Assembly: GCA_002792135.1 (NCBI GenBank)
Contig: PFNU01000021.1
Location: 1-13,831 of the forward strand
Reading direction: 5' to 3'
Source: a bacterium (Candidatus Torokbacteria) CG_4_10_14_0_2_um_filter_35_8
GTDB taxonomy: Bacteria; Patescibacteriota; GCA-2792135
DNA length: 13,831 nt
A program made the position numbers and the translations under genes. Below are positions 1 through 6,005 of this stretch, one piece after another (positions within the stretch are counted from its first letter, which is position 1; the number at the start of each line of letters is the position of its first letter). A model generated the notes under the pieces. It was given only the letters and a program-made list of their open reading frames with translations, did no database searches and was not told the origin of the DNA.

Positions 1-738
1 TTCTAAATTGTGAGGATAAGTACAGATAGTAAATTCTATTGTGCCTAAAGCGTTACTTTTAAATTTTAAAATAGCTGAGACTACATCTTCTATTTCTATA
101 TTTTTATGACCCAACCTATCAGTTTTTGCCATAATTTTTTCAACTGGCCCAAAAAACCATTGCAGAAGATCTAGATAATGAATTCCTTGGGTAAGAAGCG
201 CACCGCCATCCATCTGTTTCGTTCCTCGCCACGGACTTTGTTTAAAATACTCGTCTGGTCTTGTCCAACGCATTGTCAAAGCACAAGAGATGATCTTCCC
301 TAATTTGCCTTTTTTAATTACTTCTCGAACTTTAACTACAGCAGGATTGTAACGTACTTGTTTTACTACAAAAAGCTTCTTTCTATGTTTTTTAAAGGCA
401 GTAATCAGTTTATCTGCTACTGTAGAATTAGTTGCGATTGGCTTCTCTATTAAAGCATGTTTTTGGGCTTTAGCAGCATCTATCCCCATCGGAGCATGAA
501 GCCCATTTGGAGTACAAATACTTACCACATCAATATCAGGATCTTCGAGTAGGTTTAAATAATTATAATAAACTTTTTGAACCTTCCACTCTTCTGCAAA
601 ATCTAAGGCTTTTTTCTTTTCAATATCGCATACTGCTTCTAGTTTTGCTCTTTTTAGGTTTACAATAGACTCTGCGTGTCGTGGTGCAATCCGGCCACAA
701 CCTATGAGGCCAAATCTTATTTGGGTATCCTTTTTCAT
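1..738 (-). CDS. Gfo/Idh/MocA-family oxidoreductase, WbpB/WlbA-like (C-terminus cut by window edge)
   Basis: Frame open from an ATG at 738 to the left edge, giving 246 residues; relatives are about 310-350 aa, so roughly the last quarter is missing. Seen: N-terminal Rossmann motif G13-C-G15-R-I-A18, the family's EKP motif at 98-100 (K99 is the expected catalytic lysine), QVRYNP at 127-132, PWRGT at 169-173, and GGALLTQGIHYLDLLQW with H187 as the second active-site residue. The WRGT and QGIH..DLLQW combination is that of WbpB/WlbA, the NAD-dependent enzyme that oxidises C3 of UDP-N-acetylglucosaminuronic acid in di-N-acetylated uronic acid synthesis. The WbpA-like gene lies just upstream, 207 bp away, which supports this; in Pseudomonas wbpA and wbpB are adjacent and sequential. 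There is no Shine-Dalgarno and no convincing -35, so it may be read through from the gene upstream. Other Gfo/Idh/MocA sugar dehydrogenases remain possible. Cytoplasmic. Confidence 0.88.
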   Translation of the reverse strand, partial: MKKDTQIRFGLIGCGRIAPRHAESIVNLKRAKLEAVCDIEKKKALDFAEEWKVQKVYYNYLNLLEDPDIDVVSICTPNGLHAPMGIDAAKAQKHALIEKPIATNSTVADKLITAFKKHRKKLFVVKQVRYNPAVVKVREVIKKGKLGKIISCALTMRWTRPDEYFKQSPWRGTKQMDGGALLTQGIHYLDLLQWFFGPVEKIMAKTDRLGHKNIEIEDVVSAILKFKSNALGTIEFTICTYPHNLE

Positions 739-817
739 AATTATTAATTAGAATTAAGAATCGAGAATTATAAATTATGAATGATAAGGGTACGTGCTAT
801 CGTATGTGTTCACCCTT

Positions 818-883
818 CCAGCAAGGCCGACTTTAGTCGACCCCACATCGAACTGTCGGTCGGACTAAAGTCCGACTTGCTAG
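818..883. repeat. REP-like palindromic element, copy A
   Basis: Contains a perfect 8-bp inverted repeat GTCGGACT-AA-AGTCCGAC (859-876) and, to its left, CCAGCA followed by GACTTTAGTC (818-838). The outer arms CCAGCA/TGCTAG are also complementary, so the whole element can form a long imperfect stem-loop. A second copy lies at 5104-5158. This form (short palindrome with a GACTTTAGTC core, intergenic) is like REP elements mobilised by RAYT transposases; no such transposase is in the window. It sits between the two sugar-nucleotide genes and could affect read-through or mRNA ends. Confidence 0.75.
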
Positions 884-945
884 ATGAGGATAAAGCTCTA
901 AAAGCTGATTCTTAACTTCCTAACATTCTAATTCCTACAAGCTAA

Positions 946-2271
946 TTACAACCTAAACACGTTCTTTATATTTCTATCTTTTATAACATTCCTTGTATCA
1001 ACTATCAGTTTGGCATTCTTCTTAATTAAATTATAATCAACATTAGAATGATCCGTTGCAATAAGAACACAATCTGCTTTTTTTATCGAATTTTTTGTAA
1101 GTGAAGATGATCTGAATATTTTTTCTTCAACTGTAAGTTCGGAAATAAAAGGATCGTGGTAGGAGAGTCTTATATCCTCTTCCTTTAATAAAATTTTCAT
1201 TATCTTTAAAACAGGAGATTCTCTAATATCCATAACATCTTTCTTGTAAGTTACACCAATAACTAATATTTTAGATGCTTTTAGCGAAGCTCTTTTTGAA
1301 TTTAAAGCATCATCAACTAATTTTACAATATAATAAGGCATACTATCATTGATTTCTCCAGCAAGTTCAATAAATCTCGGAGTAAAATCAAATTCTTTCG
1401 CTTTCCAAGAAAGATAAAAGGGATCTACAGGAATACAATGACCTCCAATACCTGGTCCTGGATAAAAAGGCATAAATCCATAAGGCTTGGTTTCAGCGGC
1501 TTTGATAACTTCCCAAATATCAATATCCATTTTCTTGCAAAGAACAGCAAGCTCATTGATCATGGAAATATTAACAATCCGGAAAATGTTTTCTAGAAGT
1601 TTAGTCATTTCTGCAACTCGGCAAGAAGATACGGGCACTACTTTACTAATAATAAAAGAGTAAATAAGAGCAGCGAGTTTAGTACATCTCTTAGTAACTC
1701 CGCCAACTACTTTGGGGACATTACCCGTATGGTAGATTTTGTTCCCTGGGTCAACTCTCTCCGCAGAATAAGCTAAATAAAAATCCTTTCCCGCTCTAAA
1801 TTTTTCTTGGGGGGATATAGTACATCCTTCAAGAATTGGTAAAATAACTTCTTCTGTTGTTCCAGGATAAGTTGTACTTTCTAAAATTATTAATTTTTCA
1901 CAATCCTTTTTAATAAAAGGGGAAACATCTTTAGATACTGATTCTACATATTGAAGATTAGGAACCTTATATTCATCAATCGGTGTTGGTACGCAAAGGA
2001 AGATAATATCGCTATCTTCAACAGCGCTAAAACTTACCTGGGCTTTTAAGTTTCCTTTTTTTACTACTTTTCTTAATTTCTCATCTGAAACATCTAGAAT
2101 ATAAGATTTACCTTTATTAACACTATCTACCTTTTCTTTATATCTATCTAGGCCAGTAACTTTAAAACCTTTTTTTGCAAATTCTACTGATAGAGGAAGA
2201 CCTACATAACCCAAACCTACAACGCAAACTTTAGCTTTTTTTTCTCTAATAAGTTTTTCAAGGCTTGGCAT
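946..2271 (-). CDS. wbpA: UDP-N-acetylglucosamine/mannosamine 6-dehydrogenase, WbpA/WecC family
   Basis: 441 aa, full length for the family (about 420-440). It oxidises the C6 hydroxyl of a UDP-HexNAc twice with NAD+, giving a UDP-N-acetyl-hexosaminuronic acid for surface polysaccharide. Seen: N-terminal NAD-binding GxGxxG at G19-L-G21-Y-V-G24, CVPTP at 93-97, ESTTYPGT at 131-138, central helix with K224/E227/N228, the active-site loop GPGIGGHCIPVDP with catalytic C279, and the C-terminal domain motif GVTYKKDVMDIRESP (339-353). ETKPYGFMPFYPGPG just before the cysteine is the WbpA/WecC form rather than the UDP-glucose dehydrogenase form. Followed 207 bp later by the WbpB-like gene, which favours UDP-GlcNAc as substrate, but UDP-ManNAc dehydrogenase (WecC) cannot be excluded, so the symbol is tentative. 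The ATG at 2271 has no Shine-Dalgarno; a promoter candidate lies about 35-65 nt upstream. Cytoplasmic. Confidence 0.93.
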   Translation of the reverse strand: MPSLEKLIREKKAKVCVVGLGYVGLPLSVEFAKKGFKVTGLDRYKEKVDSVNKGKSYILDVSDEKLRKVVKKGNLKAQVSFSAVEDSDIIFLCVPTPIDEYKVPNLQYVESVSKDVSPFIKKDCEKLIILESTTYPGTTEEVILPILEGCTISPQEKFRAGKDFYLAYSAERVDPGNKIYHTGNVPKVVGGVTKRCTKLAALIYSFIISKVVPVSSCRVAEMTKLLENIFRIVNISMINELAVLCKKMDIDIWEVIKAAETKPYGFMPFYPGPGIGGHCIPVDPFYLSWKAKEFDFTPRFIELAGEINDSMPYYIVKLVDDALNSKRASLKASKILVIGVTYKKDVMDIRESPVLKIMKILLKEEDIRLSYHDPFISELTVEEKIFRSSSLTKNSIKKADCVLIATDHSNVDYNLIKKNAKLIVDTRNVIKDRNIKNVFRL

Positions 2272-2306
2272 GAAAGTGGTTCTAAGAAACGAATTTACCT
2301 ATCTAA

Positions 2307-2335
2307 ATATTACCTTCAATAAAAAGAAATATCAA
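2307..2335 (-). promoter_or_regulatory. Sigma-70-type promoter candidate for the WbpA-like gene
   Basis: Minus strand TTGATA (2335-2330), 17 bp, TAATAT (2312-2307), which puts the transcript start near 2300, about 30 nt before the ATG at 2271. The -35 box falls inside one arm of a 12-bp inverted repeat (2323-2368). Judged by eye only. Confidence 0.5.
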
Positions 2336-2368
2336 GCATCCCCCAGTAAAAATAACTGATATTTCTTT
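2323..2368. repeat. 12-bp perfect inverted repeat overlapping the WbpA-gene -35 box
   Basis: AAAGAAATATCA (2323-2334) and its exact complement TGATATTTCTTT (2357-2368) enclose 22 nt. On the minus strand the second arm runs on into a T-rich stretch, so it may be a second terminator in tandem with the hairpin at 2374-2409. Alternatively it is an operator, since one arm covers the proposed -35 of the next gene. Confidence 0.6.
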
Positions 2369-2373
2369 CACAC

Positions 2374-2409
2374 AAAAAAAGAAGGCAATATAACATCATA
2401 CTGCCTTCT
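2374..2409 (-). terminator. Rho-independent terminator of the 377-aa CWB2 gene
   Basis: On the minus strand AGAAGGCA (2409-2402), a 14-nt loop, TGCCTTCT (2387-2380) and an unbroken run of T to 2374. The 8-bp stem plus T tail is a textbook intrinsic terminator. It lies 118 nt past the stop at 2528 and separates this gene from the WbpA-like gene. Confidence 0.85.
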
Positions 2410-2527
2410 AGATTCATTTTTGAACTTTAATGAAAGTTACTACTTCTCTATAACTAACTATAGCTTAAGAAGCTATGAATTATGAATCAGGGCTTTTTTA
2501 ACACCTGGGATATTTAACTTAAAGCAA

Positions 2528-3661
2528 TCAAGCTGCTCCCTGTTCTAAAGCATTATAAATAATATTTTCTACATCTGTGCTAATCACCCCGATACCACCC
2601 AAATAGATTAGAGTATTAATAGTATCTAATGTGAAGTTGGTATCAACGTACATTAGTGTCTCGGAAGGAACACTGTCTTTAAGCACAAGAAGTATTGGAG
2701 TTTGTAATAAGAAGACAATGTAGCTTCCGGAAAGTGCATCAGGAAAATCTGATCCTGTGGCAAAAACAAGATCATCACTGCCTGAAGGGAACGGATGGTC
2801 AGACTCAAACAAGGTAGGATAGAAATACTCAGCAATTGCAATAGATGTTGCAAATCTATCTGCACCAGAAATCCTTGTTGCACCGTTTACTCCATAGGAG
2901 TCTAAATCATTAAAAACGCTAGCCGAAATCACTCCTTCTCCACCAATTACATAAACATTTTGCAGATTTGAGGCAGCCTCGAGATAATTAATAGTACTCT
3001 GGGGCACACTATCTTTTTTAACAAGAAGAAGTGGGGCGCGTTTTTCTGCTGCAACGGGTGCAACAGATAGAGAATCAGGAAAATTTGATCCTGTTGCTAT
3101 GAAAACATCTGTTGTGTTAGCAACAGGAAAGAAAGTATCCGCAATTTCATAAGCGGTTTGATAGCGGTCATCCCCTCCTATTCGATAAACAATGGAATCA
3201 TCATAATAATTATCAATAATACCTTCAACTTGGTTTTCTACATTAATACTTACAGCACCATCTTTTCCTAAAATAACAACATATTTTGCTCTAAGACGAT
3301 AAAGCTCAGTTAAGGTTTCAGAAGAAAGACTACCTTTTGTTGTAAGTAAAACAGGAGCTCCTATTGCTACGCCAGCTAAAGCATCAGGATAATTCTGACC
3401 AGACGCCAATACTACTATTCCATCAACAGGATTTCCTTCACTGTCGTGGTAGCCAGGATTTCCTTGATCATCTATAAAAGGCTTATCCCAAACACTTTGA
3501 CATATTTTTGCTGCTGTATCATAACGATTATCTCCTGCATATCTTATTGTTCCTGTATAAGCAAATGTTCTTTCTGGTAGTACAAACGAAAGAGATAAAA
3601 ACAAAAGAGTTGCCACAAAAAGGCTAAGTATACTTTTGGATTTGAGTTTAAATAATCTCAT
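2528..3661 (-). CDS. Secreted CWB2-only protein (3 cell-wall-binding repeats), 377 aa
   Basis: Signal peptide: basic start MRLFKLKSK, hydrophobic 11-28, likely cleavage after TFA (A34). The rest is three CWB2 repeats at about 39-150, 159-258 and 263-372, each with the family pattern RxxGxDRYxTA, ATGxxFPDxL, a PxLL strand and an IGGEGVIS-like turn. CWB2 triplets bind anionic wall polymer non-covalently in clostridia; the PILL-type motif linked there to polymer binding is intact in all three repeats (PVLL 103, PLLL 210, PILL 322). There is no extra catalytic or adhesive domain, so its job beyond wall binding is unknown. Repeat 1 carries an insert at about 59-81 with two D-x-x-G-N-P units. Start ATG at 3661 has no clear Shine-Dalgarno. 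Own promoter candidate (3698-3725) and own terminator (2374-2409), so probably monocistronic. The family is certain, the role inferred. Confidence 0.92.
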   Translation of the reverse strand: MRLFKLKSKSILSLFVATLLFLSLSFVLPERTFAYTGTIRYAGDNRYDTAAKICQSVWDKPFIDDQGNPGYHDSEGNPVDGIVVLASGQNYPDALAGVAIGAPVLLTTKGSLSSETLTELYRLRAKYVVILGKDGAVSINVENQVEGIIDNYYDDSIVYRIGGDDRYQTAYEIADTFFPVANTTDVFIATGSNFPDSLSVAPVAAEKRAPLLLVKKDSVPQSTINYLEAASNLQNVYVIGGEGVISASVFNDLDSYGVNGATRISGADRFATSIAIAEYFYPTLFESDHPFPSGSDDLVFATGSDFPDALSGSYIVFLLQTPILLVLKDSVPSETLMYVDTNFTLDTINTLIYLGGIGVISTDVENIIYNALEQGAA

Positions 3662-3697
3662 ATTCTTTTATTTAAATATTAAAAGACAAAATCTAAA

Positions 3698-3725
3698 ATT
3701 ATAAATCTATTTTAAGGTTTTTCAA
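3698..3725 (-). promoter_or_regulatory. Strong sigma-70-type promoter for the 377-aa CWB2 gene
   Basis: Minus strand TTGAAA (3725-3720), 16 bp, TATAAT (3703-3698). The transcript would start near 3691, about 30 nt before the ATG at 3661. Five of six and six of six consensus bases. Confidence 0.72.
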
Positions 3726-3862
3726 AAGCGAAACTCTTTTTAATAATATACCAAGTTTCTAATATTATATCAAATTGGTCATTATCTGCAATAGCAAGAA
3801 ATTTTCTCTGTGGAAAACTAATTAGGCTATTAGGATTAGACAAAAAGAAGTTTTCTGATACG

Positions 3863-3887
3863 CAAGAAACGAGAGCAAGAACTCTCG
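3863..3887 (-). terminator. Possible terminator of the 337-aa CWB2 gene
   Basis: Minus strand CGAGAG (3887-3882), loop of six, CTCTCG (3875-3870), then TTTCTTG. The stem is perfect but short, the T tail is weak, and it is about 125 nt past the stop, so this is a candidate only. Confidence 0.4.
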
Positions 3888-4012
3888 CCCACCCTTTTGG
3901 TAGTGTACCTAAAGCCCGTGATTCATAATTCATAATTCCTGATTCACAATTATTAGGCATTTGCAGCCTTAAGTATTTAAAACCCTACTTGCTAAAACTA
4001 CCTTAAAACTGC

Positions 4013-5026
4013 CTACTGCAGTGTTTCCTTAATATCATTTACTACTTGTTCCGAAACTACTGCTTCTCCTCCCACTATATATGCCGTATTTACTTTTTGT
4101 CGATCAAATTTCTTTACAAACTTTTCAATTTCTGTTGGTAATTTGTTCTTCTGTGTAAGAAGAATAGGAGTTTCGCTTACTGTTGCAAGAAGTCCTGAAG
4201 GTAGAGCGTCAGGAAAATTTTCGCCAGAAACAAAAACTAGGAAACTTTCTTCCTGGAAAGGCAAATTAGAAAAGAAAGTTTGGGCGATCAAATAAGAAGT
4301 ATCGTATCTATTAACACCACCAATACGAGTAATACTAGAGGTATAGCTTTTTAGTCGTTCTTCTACAGATGAAGATATAACACCTTCTCCTCCGATAATG
4401 TAAATATACTCAATTCCTTTGTCTATACTATTTAAGTAATTTTTAACTGGATTGGGAATTTTATCTTTCTGGACCAAGAGAATAACAGCACCTTCTAAAA
4501 TCGCAGGGGTTGCGGAAGATAAAGCATCAGGAAAGTTCTCGCCAGATGCTATAAAAATCTTAGCAGGAGCTTCCGCGCTTTTTGGATTATAAACTTGTTC
4601 TGCGATCGCAACATTAGTTTCGTAACGATTTTGTCCCTGGATTCTTTCTACTTGCACACCTAAATCTCTAAGTTGGGTCTCCATATAAGCGCTGATAACA
4701 GCAACCCCTCCCAAAATACCAATAACACTACTTCCCATCCTTACTATTTCATTCTTTACCTCTTCAGATAAAATATTACCTCTAGTAAGTAGAATAGAAC
4801 AACTAAGGGTTGCTCCTGACAAAGCATCAGGAAAATCTTTTCCCGAAGCAATAACAATGGGAATATCAGAGTAAGGACCAGTAGGAAAAAGCTCTTTGTT
4901 TACCGCAATTGCTGTTTTGTACCTGTCGGTTTCAGAAAGTCGTAGGTATGTGGTAGCAAGTGCGTCTTTGGGAAAAGTTATTAAGAGAACTAGAATAATG
5001 ATAAATATAAAGCGAGTTCTTTTCAT
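4013..5026 (-). CDS. Secreted CWB2-only protein (3 cell-wall-binding repeats), 337 aa
   Basis: Signal peptide MKRTR plus hydrophobic 6-18, likely cleaved after ALA (A24). Three CWB2 repeats at about 28-121, 127-226 and 234-335, with DRYKTAIAV, SGKDFPDALSG, NRYETNVAIAEQ, SGENFPDALS and NRYDTS as clear family signatures. The PILL-type strand is degenerate in repeats 1 (SILL at 77) and 2 (VILL at 181) and intact only in repeat 3 (PILL at 287), so polymer binding may depend on the last repeat. Like the 377-aa protein it has no other domain. The two are paralogues by architecture but not near-identical, so the duplication is not recent. ATG at 5026 without Shine-Dalgarno; a promoter candidate ends 19 nt upstream. 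Role inferred: surface protein or wall-coating component. Confidence 0.92.
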   Translation of the reverse strand: MKRTRFIFIIILVLLITFPKDALATTYLRLSETDRYKTAIAVNKELFPTGPYSDIPIVIASGKDFPDALSGATLSCSILLTRGNILSEEVKNEIVRMGSSVIGILGGVAVISAYMETQLRDLGVQVERIQGQNRYETNVAIAEQVYNPKSAEAPAKIFIASGENFPDALSSATPAILEGAVILLVQKDKIPNPVKNYLNSIDKGIEYIYIIGGEGVISSSVEERLKSYTSSITRIGGVNRYDTSYLIAQTFFSNLPFQEESFLVFVSGENFPDALPSGLLATVSETPILLTQKNKLPTEIEKFVKKFDRQKVNTAYIVGGEAVVSEQVVNDIKETLQ

Positions 5027-5044
5027 TTTATTCTAAAAATAGAA

Positions 5045-5072
5045 ATTATAAATCAGGAATATTATTTGTAAA
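5045..5072 (-). promoter_or_regulatory. Strong sigma-70-type promoter for the 337-aa CWB2 gene
   Basis: Minus strand TTTACA (5072-5067), 16 bp, TATAAT (5050-5045). Predicted start near 5038, leaving a leader of roughly 12 nt, too short for a normal Shine-Dalgarno. The -10 box lies inside a copy of the dispersed ATTATAAATCAGGAAT repeat. Confidence 0.68.
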
Positions 5073-5103
5073 AACATCAGTTAGCCTCTTGAACCCAAAC
5101 CTA

Positions 5104-5158
5104 CCAGCAGGCCTGACTTTAGTCGGGCTCAAGTCAGACTAAAGTCTGACTTGCTAGG
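5104..5158. repeat. REP-like palindromic element, copy B
   Basis: Perfect 11-bp inverted repeat CAAGTCAGACT-AA-AGTCTGACTTG (5130-5153), preceded by a second small palindrome GCCTGACT-TT-AGTCGGGC (5111-5128, one mismatch). Outer arms CCAGCA/TGCTAGG match those of copy A at 818-883. It lies 15 nt beyond the stop of the TPR gene and may define the 3' end of its mRNA, although no T run follows. Confidence 0.78.
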
Positions 5159-5172
5159 ATTGAAGGTCAAAT

Positions 5173-5868
5173 CTAATCCTCTAACTCTTTCTTCAATTTC
5201 TCGACCTCAATCTTTGCTCCTTCGTTGTCAGGATTTACTTTTAATACTTCCTCATAATACTGCAAAGCTTTCTTTTTTTCGCCGGTATCTTTATAAAATG
5301 ATGCAAGGAAACTCAAAAGGTCAGGATTATCAGGATTTGCTACAAGTCCTTTGGAAATTATCTCCTGCACTTCATCTTTTTTATCCATATGATGCCAATA
5401 AAGTGTAGCAATTTCTATGTAGATGTCAGCACGAGTGGAATCTATCTCGACAATTTTTTTGAAATACTCTTCTGATTTTTCGTATTCTCCCAATTCTTTA
5501 TAAGAATTAGCTGTGTTTTTTAAAGATGTTATATCTTTGGGATTTTTTTCTAAAGCTTTCTTGAAATAGTCTATTGCTTTATCAAACTCTTTAAATTGAT
5601 AGTAAGCAAAACCGTATTCAAAATAACCTTTATTATCATTGCTCAGATCACTATCAGAAAGTTTTTCTTCGGCACTTGAGACCCATTTTCTTGCCTGCTC
5701 AGGATTACTATAATTTTCTATCAATTCTTCCAAATGTTTTTTTTCTTTCTGGGCTGTATACTTTGGATAGTAAAAAATAATTACCGTAACTATAATTACT
5801 ACAATCCCTGCAATAAGATAGACAAAAAATTTTGTTCTTCTTTCTTTTTTTCGAAGCTGACGGTACAT
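5173..5868 (-). CDS. Membrane-anchored TPR protein, 231 aa
   Basis: From the ATG at 5868: a basic cytoplasmic segment MYRQLRKKERRTK, one strong transmembrane helix at about 14-35, a charged linker, then four TPR-like helix pairs at about 81-112, 113-146, 147-181 and 182-215. The consensus is clear in YEFGFAYYQ-type/AIDYFKKALEKNPKD, NSYKELGEYEKSEEYFKK and ALQYYEEVLKVNPDN. The acidic/basic C-terminus KIEVEKLKKELED could be helical. The frame stays open 19 codons further to a GTG at 5925, but that GTG overlaps the proposed -35 box and would put an odd hydrophobic stretch before the basic segment, so I chose 5868. TPRs bind proteins; topology suggests the TPR part faces outwards if the basic-inside rule holds. 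It sits between CWB2 genes, so help in surface-protein export or assembly is plausible but unproven. Confidence 0.85.
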   Translation of the reverse strand: MYRQLRKKERRTKFFVYLIAGIVVIIVTVIIFYYPKYTAQKEKKHLEELIENYSNPEQARKWVSSAEEKLSDSDLSNDNKGYFEYGFAYYQFKEFDKAIDYFKKALEKNPKDITSLKNTANSYKELGEYEKSEEYFKKIVEIDSTRADIYIEIATLYWHHMDKKDEVQEIISKGLVANPDNPDLLSFLASFYKDTGEKKKALQYYEEVLKVNPDNEGAKIEVEKLKKELED

Positions 5869-5894
5869 AGCGCTAAAATCAAAATTCAAAATTA

Positions 5895-5922
5895 AAAATA
5901 ATCTATAAAAAATTAAAGTCAA
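5895..5922 (-). promoter_or_regulatory. Promoter candidate for the TPR gene
   Basis: Minus strand TTGACT (5922-5917), 16 bp, TATTTT (5900-5895); start near 5888, about 20 nt before the ATG at 5868. It supports that ATG over the GTG at 5925, which would lie upstream of the transcript start. Confidence 0.5.
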
Positions 5923-5963
5923 CACGAATATTCATTTGACTATCATAATTCTAAACACATTTT

Positions 5964-5985
5964 CCAGCAAGCTCAACTTTTTAGC
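5964..5985. repeat. Degenerate half of a REP-like element
   Basis: CCAGCAAG followed by AACTTTTTAGCCC resembles the left arm of copies A and B (CCAGCAAG...GACTTTAGTC), but the right arm is missing. It lies just past the stop of the 645-aa gene. Probably a decayed copy. Confidence 0.35.
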
Positions 5986-6005
5986 CCATTCTAAAGTTAT
6001 TAGGA

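Larger units (their letters stand above)
3662..4012. other. 351-bp intergenic region: promoter, hairpin and dispersed repeat
   Basis: Between the two short CWB2 genes. It holds a strong promoter candidate for the 377-aa gene (3698-3725), a hairpin with a short T tail (3863-3887), and a block of the dispersed GAATCA/GAATTATG repeat (about 3918-3952). A minus-strand frame of 82 codons is open at 3712-3960, but it starts inside the dispersed repeat, shows no protein-like pattern and has no ribosome site, so I read no gene here. Confidence 0.7.

Noticed and set aside
3712..3960. Minus-strand frame of 82 codons between the two short CWB2 genes
   Set aside because: Its start lies in a dispersed GAATTATGAATC-type repeat, it has no ribosome site and no protein-like pattern, and it overlaps the promoter of the next gene.
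5869..5925. GTG start at 5925 for the TPR protein
   Set aside because: The GTG adjoins a TTGACT -35 candidate, and the added residues are a hydrophobic stretch before the basic segment that normally begins such a protein.
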